This document shows, piece by piece, positions 1 through 5,243 of a DNA stretch of 9,030 nucleotides. Position numbers and translations under genes: made by a program. The notes below the pieces were generated by a model that was given only the letters and a program-made list of their open reading frames with translations, did no database searches and had not been told where the DNA came from. The DNA comes from Caldilineaceae bacterium (GTDB lineage: Bacteria > Chloroflexota > Anaerolineae > Caldilineales > Caldilineaceae), in NCBI GenBank assembly GCA_022842065.1, contig JALHQH010000101.1, positions 1-9,030 on the forward strand, given 5' to 3'. Position 1 is the first letter of the stretch; each line of letters begins with the position of its first letter.

Positions 1-77
1 CGAGAATGCGGTGGTGCTTTGGCGGTTATAAATTGAAGGGCAAAGTGCAATGCCTTGGTTGGGTAAGATGCTGATAA
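1..77. other. Window edge, no gene recognised
   Basis: Short open frames run in from the left edge; frame 1 stops at 34-36 and frame 3 at 72-74. None is long enough to assign to a family. One of them may be the C-terminal tail of a gene that lies mostly outside the window. No terminator hairpin with a T-run is seen here. Confidence 0.3.
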
Positions 78-201
78 CTAGTACACGACGGCCTAAATAG
101 ACCCACAGTAGAGTCGTGCCTAGCTGGTCCGTGACCAGCGCTGGTCACGGACCAGCTAGGCACAGGTGAGCTATTGGCTTATTTACGCCGCTATGTACTA
201 G
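78..201. repeat. 124-bp concentric inverted repeat with 48-bp perfect palindrome core
   Basis: Positions 116-163 form a perfect loopless palindrome of 48 bp, arm GTGCCTAGCTGGTCCGTGAC and onwards, centred between 139 and 140. The symmetry continues around the same centre without insertions or deletions out to CTAG at 78-81 and CTAG at 198-201. In the outer 38-bp arms (78-115 against 164-201) I count 24 Watson-Crick and 4 G-T pairs; the outermost 8 bp match perfectly, and runs at 89-92 and 94-99 are also perfect. It codes for nothing evident. It could be a MITE-like non-autonomous element (the CTAG ends might be target-site duplications), a REP-like extragenic palindrome, or a very long transcribed hairpin. 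The structure is read directly; its nature is inferred. Confidence 0.85.
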
Positions 202-230
202 CACATTTTAGGTAGATTGCGGATATAGGC

Positions 231-259
231 TTGACAAACGCGGCGCATACATCTACAAT
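231..259 (+). promoter_or_regulatory. Sigma-70-type promoter of the toxin-antitoxin operon
   Basis: A -35 box TTGACA (231-236), exactly 17 bp of spacer, and a -10 box TACAAT (254-259) predict transcription from about 265-267, some 30 nt before the antitoxin ATG. The match to consensus is 6/6 and 5/6. Confidence 0.85.
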
Positions 260-260
260 A

Positions 261-276
261 GCATCATAATTGATGC
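261..276. promoter_or_regulatory. Putative autoregulatory operator
   Basis: GCATCA-TAAT-TGATGC is a 6-4-6 perfect-arm dyad directly after the -10 box, covering the expected start of transcription. Ribbon-helix-helix antitoxins commonly bind such palindromes to repress their own operon; that this dyad is the site here is inference from its position. Confidence 0.55.
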
Positions 277-296
277 GAGTATTGATGGAGGATTTG

Positions 297-587
297 ATGA
301 CAACAACCATTACACAGTTTGATACTATCCGCACGACCGTAACAATCCCGACGAGCTTGATGCAACGCAGTCAACATTTTTTAGATCAGGGCGTTGTGCC
401 AAATCGTAATGCGCTGGTGGTCGCTGCCCTGGAACGTTTTTTAACAGAATTAGAACGCCAGGAAATTGATCGCCAATTTGCGGCAATGGTTGATGATAGT
501 GAATACCAGGCATTGAATGAACAATTGGCAGCGTCGTTCGAGGCCAGCGATTGGGAGGCGCTAAAGCTGGCGGAAAAATCGGTATGA
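297..587 (+). CDS. Ribbon-helix-helix antitoxin of a MazF/PemK-type module
   Basis: A 96-residue cytoplasmic protein. Residues 11-17 (IRTTVTI) form the expected DNA-binding strand of a ribbon-helix-helix fold. A helix, a turn containing VPNRNALVVAALERFL (34-49) and a second helix follow, in the usual CopG/MazE-like order. The C-terminal half (about 56-96) is acidic and helical, as expected for the tail that blocks the toxin. The ATG at 297 is chosen because GGAGG (287-291) lies 5 nt upstream; in-frame starts at 270, 273 and 285 lack such a site. Its stop overlaps the toxin start as ATGA, so the two are translationally coupled. It probably also represses the operon through the dyad at 261-276. 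The antitoxin role rests on position and fold pattern more than on sequence identity. Confidence 0.85.
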   Translation: MTTTITQFDTIRTTVTIPTSLMQRSQHFLDQGVVPNRNALVVAALERFLTELERQEIDRQFAAMVDDSEYQALNEQLAASFEASDWEALKLAEKSV

Positions 588-928
588 ATATCAACCGCGG
601 TGATGTATTTGATGCCCGGCTTGATCCAACGGAAGGGTCAGAACAGGCTGGCATTCGACCGGTTGTGGTGGTCAGCCGTAATGCGATTAATCAATACAGC
701 ACCGTCATTGTCGTTGCGCCCCTAACGACAGCAACCAATATCAAGCGTGTTTACCCCAATAACGTGCCGATTAGGCAAGGCGAGGCCGGCTTGACCGCCG
801 AGTCCGTTTTGTTGGGTGGGCAGATCCGAGCGATCGCCAAGTCGCGTTTGTTACGCAAGCGCGGTGCCTTGTCCCCAACTACCGTAGCGCAAATCGACCA
901 AGCACTACGCATCACGTTAGATCTTTAG
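584..928 (+). CDS. MazF/PemK-family endoribonuclease toxin
   Basis: A 114-residue protein of normal length for the family, which cleaves mRNA at short sequence motifs and halts growth when the antitoxin is lost. The N-terminal RGDVFDARLDPTEGSEQAG (5-23) followed by RPVVVVS (25-31) is the classic PemK/MazF opening. R25 and T48 (in APLTT, 45-49) align with the catalytic Arg and Thr of E. coli MazF (R29, T52). LLGGQIRAIAKSRL (76-89) matches the conserved strand-helix that reads DQVKSIA in MazF. The start ATG at 584 sits inside the antitoxin stop (ATGA), with no good ribosome site of its own, which fits coupling and antitoxin excess. It appears intact and active. Cleavage specificity cannot be read from the sequence. 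Confidence 0.95.
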   Translation: MNINRGDVFDARLDPTEGSEQAGIRPVVVVSRNAINQYSTVIVVAPLTTATNIKRVYPNNVPIRQGEAGLTAESVLLGGQIRAIAKSRLLRKRGALSPTTVAQIDQALRITLDL

Positions 929-970
929 AAAAACCAGCTAATTTGTGCAGAGTGAAATATCATATACTAG

Positions 971-1004
971 GGTCAACGGGCTAGCCTGTTGACCTTTTTG
1001 TTTT
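971..1004 (+). terminator. Intrinsic terminator of the toxin-antitoxin operon
   Basis: GGTCAAC (971-977) pairs with GTTGACC (988-994); with inner G-T and G-C pairs the stem is 10 bp around a CTAG loop. It is followed at once by TTTTTGTTTT (995-1004). It separates the toxin-antitoxin unit from the next operon. Confidence 0.9.
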
Positions 1005-1051
1005 GCTTCAACAATAAATTTTTGGCATATCCATCAAGAACAATCAAAACA

Positions 1052-1067
1052 TTTGTTTTATAACAAA
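1052..1067. promoter_or_regulatory. AT-rich dyad upstream of the DUF2089 operon promoter
   Basis: TTTGTT-TTAT-AACAAA is a 6-4-6 inverted repeat about 17 bp before the -35 box of the next operon, in an A/T-rich stretch that could also serve as an UP element. It is a candidate operator for the DUF2089 regulator encoded just downstream; this is inferred from position only. Confidence 0.4.
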
Positions 1068-1084
1068 AATTTACAAATTAATGC

Positions 1085-1113
1085 TTGACATCACACAAAA
1101 TATTTGGTATCAT
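1085..1113 (+). promoter_or_regulatory. Sigma-70-type promoter of the SHOCT-like operon
   Basis: TTGACA (1085-1090), a 17-bp spacer and TATCAT (1108-1113) give a start near 1119-1121. This leaves a leader of only about 15 nt that carries the GGAG ribosome site (1123-1126) of the first gene. It supports the ATG at 1135 over the in-frame ATG at 1081, which would lie upstream of the transcript. Confidence 0.8.
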
Positions 1114-1134
1114 CTACAAAAAGGAGAAACGCCA

Positions 1135-1521
1135 ATGCGCAAAGTATTAGAACAATGTCCAAGTTGTGGTGGTGCAGTAGAGATCACCCGCCTCAGTTGT
1201 ACCAATTGTGAAACCGTGGTTACCGGGCGCTTTCAGCCCTGTCGTTTTTGCAAGTTACCCCCCGCTAGTGTGCACTTTTTAGAAGCCTTTGTCAAAAGCC
1301 GCGGCAATGTCAAGGAAATGGAACGCGAACTCGGCATCTCCTACTGGACGATCCGCGGCCGGCTTAATGAACTCATCCAAGAACTCGGCTTTGAAGTGGA
1401 AGCCGCGCAGGAAGATGAGATCAAAACGCAGCGGCGCGAAATTCTCGCACAGGTCGATCGGGGTGAGCTGACCGCCGGTGAGGCAACAGAACAATTGGCA
1501 AAATTGAAGATCGGTGCGTAG
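1135..1521 (+). CDS. DUF2089 family zinc-ribbon/HTH regulator
   Basis: A 128-residue protein that I assign to DUF2089, presumed small DNA-binding regulators. Three Cys pairs, C8-x2-C11, C22-x2-C25 and C36-x2-C39, suggest a zinc ribbon. Residues 46-87 (FLEAFVKSRGNVKEMERELG... then YWTIRGRLNELI) are a helix-turn-helix of the type that tracks MerR/sigma-like recognition helices. Residues 101-124 (REILAQVDRGELTAGEAT...) form the SHOCT-like two-helix end of the family. That same module starts each of the genes downstream. The start at 1135 is set by GGAG 8 nt upstream and by the promoter position. It is first in an operon with 35 nt to the next gene, and is plausibly its autoregulator. No target is known from the sequence. 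Confidence 0.85.
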   Translation: MRKVLEQCPSCGGAVEITRLSCTNCETVVTGRFQPCRFCKLPPASVHFLEAFVKSRGNVKEMERELGISYWTIRGRLNELIQELGFEVEAAQEDEIKTQRREILAQVDRGELTAGEATEQLAKLKIGA

Positions 1522-1556
1522 GTTTGATAGATAGCTAAATAGATAAGGAGCAAATC

Positions 1557-2090
1557 ATGAACGAAGATCGCTTAAAGATTCTGGCCATGTTACAAGAAGG
1601 CAAGATCACAGTCGAAGAAGCAGCCCGTTTGTTAGAAGCAACCGAGGCGGACACCCATGCCACTCCGGCCCTGACGCCGTCCAGTAACACATACCTGGTT
1701 GAAGCCAAAACGGCTGTGCCGCCCACCCATCCCACCGAGGGCCCTTTTAACGGTGCCTTTTTGGCTGGGGCACGCTTGGGCGGGGCGAAACTGGAAGGGG
1801 CCAAGTTGGAGGGGGCTTTCCTGCTGGGCGCGGATTTGCGCAATGCCGATTTGCGTGACGCCGACCTGCGCGGCGCGTTTCTGGCCTTTGCCGATCTCTC
1901 CAACGCCAATCTGCGCGGGGCGACCATCAACGGGGCCTTTTTGCTCTTTGCCAACGGTGCCGAGGGCGACCTCGCCGGGGTGAATCTCTCCGGTGCCTTT
2001 ATGCCCTTTACCCGTTTGCACCACCGGCAGCCCCAGGTCGTATCCACCACGCCAGCCCCGATCCAGCCATTCAACCCAGCCAACGAATAA
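1557..2090 (+). CDS. SHOCT-like/pentapeptide-repeat protein with a 20-residue Phe period
   Basis: A 177-residue soluble protein with no signal peptide or membrane segment. Residues 5-28 (RLKILAMLQEGKITVEEA...) are the SHOCT-like helical module. A Pro/Thr/Ala-rich linker (about 29-65) follows, then 18 pentapeptides (66-155) of the A(D/N)LXX type predicted to form a four-sided right-handed beta-helix, then a Pro-rich tail. Every fourth pentapeptide is GAF(L/M): F68, F88, F108, F128 and F148, exactly 20 residues apart. Three of these are followed by another Phe (F111, F131, F151). Coil 1 carries R73, K78 and K83 where later coils carry mostly D/N. AAGGAG (1545-1550) lies 6 nt before the ATG. Function is unknown; a scaffold or binding role is more likely than catalysis, since no catalytic motif is seen. 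Confidence 0.9.
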   Translation: MNEDRLKILAMLQEGKITVEEAARLLEATEADTHATPALTPSSNTYLVEAKTAVPPTHPTEGPFNGAFLAGARLGGAKLEGAKLEGAFLLGADLRNADLRDADLRGAFLAFADLSNANLRGATINGAFLLFANGAEGDLAGVNLSGAFMPFTRLHHRQPQVVSTTPAPIQPFNPANE

Positions 2091-2143
2091 GGCTTGGTTT
2101 GTCTGTATTGTTAAAGTAGCACCCTGGAAAGAGAGGCCAAACG

Positions 2144-3097
2144 ATGCGCCAGGAACGGATCGAAATTTTGCAAATGCTCGAAGCAGACCAAGTAACGGTG
2201 AGTGAAGCACTCCAGCTGCTCCAAAGCCAACAAAACGACCCGGTTGCGGTTGATACCCGGCCAGACACAACCGATGCCCACCGCGTACAGCCTTTTCATT
2301 TGGGAGAGTGGTTACAGAAATTGGGGGCGTTGACGGCCAGGAAAACGGTTGCAGTGCCCTTCGATTGGGAAGGCGACAGCGCCGCGCTGCATACCCTGGC
2401 GGTGCAGAGTGTAAACGGCTCGGTTATGTATACAGGCGCCGCGCAAAACACCATCGCGCTTCATGCCCACCAGGTCATCAAAGCACCGGACCGCGCCAGC
2501 GCCGAAGCCTTTGCCCGTCAGGTTCAAATTCGGGTTGAACCCCAGGACGGTACCTTGCGCGTCTACGCCGATTATCCCAAACCACCGCGCCATGTGAAGG
2601 TGCAGGTGAACTTTACCATTCAGGGCCCACACACCCTCACCGTTGACGGCCAAAGCACCAATGGTCATGTCGATCTCAGGGGGGTGGAAGGGATGGTCAA
2701 GGCGCAGTCCACCAATGGGGAAGTGCGCTTAGCCGCGATCAGCGGTCGGGTGGAGGCCAAGAGTACCAATGGCAGTGTCCGCGCCAGCGATTTGAGATTG
2801 ACGGATGCCAGCCACTTTGCCAGCCAGAATGGGTCACTCCACCTCCAGGTCCAACAGGGCCAGGCCGCGCTGGAGGCCACAACGGTCAATGGCAGTGTGC
2901 AGCTAACGTTGCCGGCTGACTACCAGGGCCAGCTCGACGCCCGTACGCAAAATGGGACAATCCGAACTGACTTTCCTCTCCAGCTCACACAACAGGGTCG
3001 CAAACAGTTGATTGGTAAGATCGGCGGCGGCGGTGAAGCGTTACTCAAACTCCAAAGCCAAAACGGCAGTGTAACCGTAACCGCCGCGAGCAGGTAA
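2144..3097 (+). CDS. SHOCT-like/DUF4097 beta-strand-repeat protein
   Basis: A 317-residue protein. Residues 5-28 (RIEILQMLEADQVTVSEA...) are the SHOCT-like module, as at the N-terminus of Bacillus YvlB-type proteins. A linker follows, then a DUF4097 adhesin-like beta region (about 68-317) marked by (S/T)xNG turns at N91, N173, N191, N209, N229, N249, N270 and N307. The central ones are spaced 18-21 residues, as expected for one rung of a beta-solenoid each. No signal peptide or transmembrane helix is seen, so it should act in the cytoplasm despite the 'adhesin' label of the family. GAGAGG (2131-2136) precedes the ATG by 7 nt; it lies 53 nt after the preceding gene, same strand. DUF4097 genes often sit with envelope-stress genes, but no PspC-like partner is present here. 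The biochemical role is unknown. Confidence 0.9.
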   Translation: MRQERIEILQMLEADQVTVSEALQLLQSQQNDPVAVDTRPDTTDAHRVQPFHLGEWLQKLGALTARKTVAVPFDWEGDSAALHTLAVQSVNGSVMYTGAAQNTIALHAHQVIKAPDRASAEAFARQVQIRVEPQDGTLRVYADYPKPPRHVKVQVNFTIQGPHTLTVDGQSTNGHVDLRGVEGMVKAQSTNGEVRLAAISGRVEAKSTNGSVRASDLRLTDASHFASQNGSLHLQVQQGQAALEATTVNGSVQLTLPADYQGQLDARTQNGTIRTDFPLQLTQQGRKQLIGKIGGGGEALLKLQSQNGSVTVTAASR

Positions 3098-3136
3098 GGT
3101 GATAACAAGAAATTCTCAAGCTCAAAGGAGGGGATT

Positions 3137-3211
3137 GTGAGCGAAGAACAGCTTTCTATTCTGAACATGCTCCAAGCAGGGAAGATCACAGTGGATGAAG
3201 TTGAACAATAG
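3137..3211 (+). pseudogene. 24-codon SHOCT-like micro-ORF or truncated paralogue
   Basis: A GTG start with a very strong ribosome site (AAAGGAGGGG, 3124-3133) opens a frame reading VSEEQLSILNMLQAGKITVD..., which ends in TAG after EVEQ. It matches the N-terminus of the next gene (SEERLSVLKLLEEGKITVDEA) nearly residue for residue, but stops before the last turn of the second helix. The next ribosome site begins 4 nt after the stop. Either a third tagged gene lost its body by deletion between the repeated tags, or a small tag-only peptide is made. The preserved ribosome site and frame leave the second possible. Confidence 0.6.
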
Positions 3212-3227
3212 AATAAGGAGTTATCCG

Positions 3228-3797
3228 ATGAGTGAAGAACGGCTTAGTGTCCTCAAATTACTCGAAGAGGGTAAGATCACGGTGGATGAGGCGACAAAAC
3301 TACTGGAAGCAGTCGAAACGCCAACTGCAGCAGGCTATGCACCAGAAAGACGCACCATAGCGGTCGAAGCTACTGCTGACAGCGACAAAGGACGGATGAA
3401 GCAAAAAAGTAAGTTCAGATTGCCACTCCAATATCTCAAAAATGCCGATTTCAGCGCCGCTACCCTGCAAGGCGTGCAACTGGATGGTGCCAATCTGGAA
3501 CATGCGGATTTATCAGGGGCCAATTTGACCAACGCTGATCTGCGCAATGCCAACCTCCAGGGGGCCGACTTGAGTGGTGCCAATCTACACAATGCCAACT
3601 TTCAAGGTGCCAATTTGGAAGGTGCCGATCTGAGCGGTGGCAATTTCGCAGACACCAGCTTCCAGGACGCCAATTTAGAGGGTGCCGATCTCAGTGGGGC
3701 CGATTTTGCCGGGGCGGATCTCAGTCAACAAGACCTGTCCGGGGGAAATTTCGCGGGCGCCAGCTATCGCGACGGCATGGTCGAATTCGCCGGCTAA
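3228..3797 (+). CDS. SHOCT-like/pentapeptide-repeat protein, canonical repeat
   Basis: A 189-residue soluble protein. Residues 5-28 (RLSVLKLLEEGKITVDEA...) are the SHOCT-like module, then a linker (29-71) with a basic patch (KGRMKQKSKFR, 54-64), then 22 pentapeptides (72-181) such as GADLS, GANLE and NANLQ. That is about 5.5 coils of a right-handed quadrilateral beta-helix with Leu or Phe inside and D/N outside. Unlike the first pentapeptide gene, the outer position stays polar (D, N, Q, S, T) with no periodic Phe. The start at 3228 is chosen because AAGGAG (3215-3220) lies 7 nt upstream; the in-frame ATG at 3195 lies inside the micro-ORF and has no ribosome site. Last gene of the operon. Qnr/MfpA-like gyrase mimicry is possible for any such fold, but nothing here supports it specifically. 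Confidence 0.9.
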   Translation: MSEERLSVLKLLEEGKITVDEATKLLEAVETPTAAGYAPERRTIAVEATADSDKGRMKQKSKFRLPLQYLKNADFSAATLQGVQLDGANLEHADLSGANLTNADLRNANLQGADLSGANLHNANFQGANLEGADLSGGNFADTSFQDANLEGADLSGADFAGADLSQQDLSGGNFAGASYRDGMVEFAG

Positions 3798-3826
3798 AAA
3801 CGTTCAAACAGTTAGTGCCGCCCACT

Positions 3827-3842
3827 CGTTATTTAGATAACG
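3827..3842. promoter_or_regulatory. Short 6-4-6 dyad after the pentapeptide operon
   Basis: CGTTAT-TTAG-ATAACG forms a 6-bp stem with a 4-nt loop 30 nt after the stop codon. There is no T-run after it, so it is not a standard intrinsic terminator; it could be an operator or an mRNA 3' end stabiliser. Confidence 0.35.
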
Positions 3843-3898
3843 CAGCTTACCACGCGCAATAGCGTTTATCCCGATTTGTTTTATGCACCTGTGCCCGG

Positions 3899-3933
3899 CT
3901 GATAAGATGAGTGCGATGCGCTCCTCTTATCAG
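3899..3933. repeat. Intergenic hairpin
   Basis: CTGATAAGA (3899-3907) pairs perfectly with TCTTATCAG (3925-3933). After a one-base mismatch the stem continues with GAG/CTC and closes on a 3-nt loop near 3915-3917. No T-run follows. It may be a weak or factor-dependent terminator, or a repeat remnant. No clear promoter for the ABC gene downstream could be found in 3843-4068. Confidence 0.5.
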
Positions 3934-3998
3934 GCTTCAGGATTCAATCGGAATAAGGTCTAATGGTGCGACAACCGACGACAGCAGTCTTGATGGTT

Positions 3999-4066
3999 GG
4001 TCGTCCGTTGAGGGGTGGCTGCGCCGCCATTAGCTGTGAATCATTATGTTATTGTACCGGACGACC
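3999..4066 (+). promoter_or_regulatory. Possible structured leader before the ABC ATPase
   Basis: GGTCGTCCG (3999-4007) is an exact reverse complement of CGGACGACC (4058-4066), which ends 2 nt before the chosen ATG at 4069. Inside lies a second stem, GGTGGC (4014-4019) with GCCGCC (4023-4028) around a 3-nt loop. If transcribed, these would hold the start region in a stem. A regulatory role is conjecture. Confidence 0.3.
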
Positions 4067-4068
4067 CT

Positions 4069-5100
4069 ATGAACACCAACATTGTTGAAGTCCACAATCT
4101 CCGCAAGACCTACCGGCGTAGCAAAGTCAAGGAAGGCATCCCCACTTGGCGCAAGTGGTTACCGTCCGGCAAAACCGTTGACGAATTTGTCGCCGTCGAT
4201 CAGGTCAGCTTTGCGATTCAAGCGGGCGAAATCTTCGGCCTGCTCGGTCCCAACGGCGCGGGCAAGACGACGACGATCAAGATGCTCTGCACCCTGCTTG
4301 AACCGACAGCGGGCAGCGCCACCGTCTGCGGCTATGATGTGGTGCGCCAGGCCAATCAGGTGCGGCAACAGCTCGGCGCGGTCTTAACCGGCGAACGCAG
4401 CATCTACTGGAAACTCAGCGGGCGCGAAAATCTAGCCTACTTTGCTGCGCTCTATCACATTCCTCCAGCCCTCGCCAAACCCCGCATTGACGAGTTGCTG
4501 GCCCGCTTTGATCTGACTAAACGCGCCGACGAACTGGTCGAAAAATATTCGTCCGGGATGAAACAGCGGATCGCGATTGCCAAAGCGTTGCTCGCCCGCC
4601 CGGCGGTGATTCTGCTCGACGAGCCGACGATTGGCCTCGATCCGCAAGCGGCGCGTAACCTGCGCGAGCTGATTCTGGAGCTAAAGGCGGATGGGCACAC
4701 CATCCTGCTCACCACCCACTATATGGAAGAGGCCGATCAGCTTTCCGACCGCATCGGCATTATTGATGGCGGCAAGATCATCGCCCTCGACACGCCGACT
4801 GCGCTCAAAAGTTCGATTAACCAGCTTGACATTATGCAACTGGAAGTGGCAAACTTTGATCCAACCCTAACTTCACAACTGACCGCACTCCCTGCCGTTG
4901 AAAATGTGGCCACGCACTACCTGGGCACCGACGGCGCGTGGTCGGTGGCCCTCCATACCACTGACAGTCGCGGCATGTTACCGCTGTTGATCCAAACCAT
5001 CGGCACCAAGGCCGGGCAGATCCGCCACATGCAGATCGCCCAACCGACGTTGGAAGATGTCTTTATCTCCTTGACCGGCAAACAATTACGTGATGCGTGA
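4069..5100 (+). CDS. ABC-2 type exporter ATP-binding subunit
   Basis: A 343-residue cytoplasmic ATPase that should power an ABC-2 (DrrAB/NatAB-like) exporter. Walker A is GPNGAGKTT (60-68), the signature is SSGMKQ (161-166), Walker B is VILLDEP (180-186) with E185 as catalytic base, and the switch His is H217 in LLTTHYMEEAD. A 25-residue insertion (about 17-41, GIPTWRKWLPSGKT) before the usual first strand marks a subgroup of this family. The Q-loop reads GAVLTGERSIYW (104-115), without the usual Gln. The C-terminal extension (about 250-343) ends in the LEDVFISLTG motif typical of drug and lipid exporters. ATG 4069 gives the family-typical start, though its ribosome site is poor; GTG 4015 is in frame but lacks a spaced site. 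The likely partner permease is at 8042. Substrate unknown. Confidence 0.9.
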   Translation: MNTNIVEVHNLRKTYRRSKVKEGIPTWRKWLPSGKTVDEFVAVDQVSFAIQAGEIFGLLGPNGAGKTTTIKMLCTLLEPTAGSATVCGYDVVRQANQVRQQLGAVLTGERSIYWKLSGRENLAYFAALYHIPPALAKPRIDELLARFDLTKRADELVEKYSSGMKQRIAIAKALLARPAVILLDEPTIGLDPQAARNLRELILELKADGHTILLTTHYMEEADQLSDRIGIIDGGKIIALDTPTALKSSINQLDIMQLEVANFDPTLTSQLTALPAVENVATHYLGTDGAWSVALHTTDSRGMLPLLIQTIGTKAGQIRHMQIAQPTLEDVFISLTGKQLRDA

Positions 5101-5228
5101 AACGTGATGCGTAAAACGTGATGCGTAAAACGTCGCCCAATGGGCACCCGGTAAAACGTGATGCGTGTAATAATCACTCATACCGGACGAATCACGTATT
5201 ACGTTTTACGTTTTACGTTTCACGCAAC
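5088..5228. repeat. Heptamer repeat tract in inverted halves
   Basis: Left part: seven consecutive 7-mers from 5088 (ACGTGAT, GCGTGAA, ACGTGAT, GCGTAAA, ACGTGAT, GCGTAAA, ACGTCGC), seen as a 14-bp tandem. ACGTGAT GCGTGTA recurs at 5156-5169. Right part: five 7-mers in the opposite orientation (ACGTATT, ACGTTTT, ACGTTTT, ACGTTTC, ACGCAAC, 5194-5228). TGCGTGAAACGT (5094-5105) is an exact inverted copy of 5215-5226. The tract begins inside the ABC gene and supplies its last three codons and stop. Similar ACGT-rich runs are, from memory, frequent between Chloroflexota genes. Confidence 0.8.
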
Positions 5229-5243
5229 GGAGTCGTCTAGCCC

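Noticed and set aside
78..201. The palindrome as a CRISPR repeat or attachment site.
   Set aside because: There is a single copy, no spacers, no cas or integrase gene in the window and no second att core.
2144..3097. DUF4097 protein as a secreted adhesin.
   Set aside because: It has no signal peptide, membrane anchor or sorting motif, and its N-terminus is the soluble SHOCT-like module.
1557..3797. Pentapeptide-repeat genes as Qnr/MfpA-type quinolone resistance.
   Set aside because: Only the general fold is shared. The N-terminal SHOCT-like module, the operon context and the Phe column differ from Qnr and MfpA, and no gyrase-binding feature can be identified.
3963..4088. A 41-codon frame (ATG 3963, AAGG just upstream) overlapping the ABC ATPase start, Cys-rich at its end.
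   Set aside because: Composition is not protein-like, it overlaps the structured leader and the ATPase gene out of frame, and no family is recognised. A leader peptide cannot be excluded but is not supported.
5088..5228. The repeat tract as a CRISPR array.
   Set aside because: Units are 7 bp and contiguous, with no unique spacers, and half are in opposite orientation.
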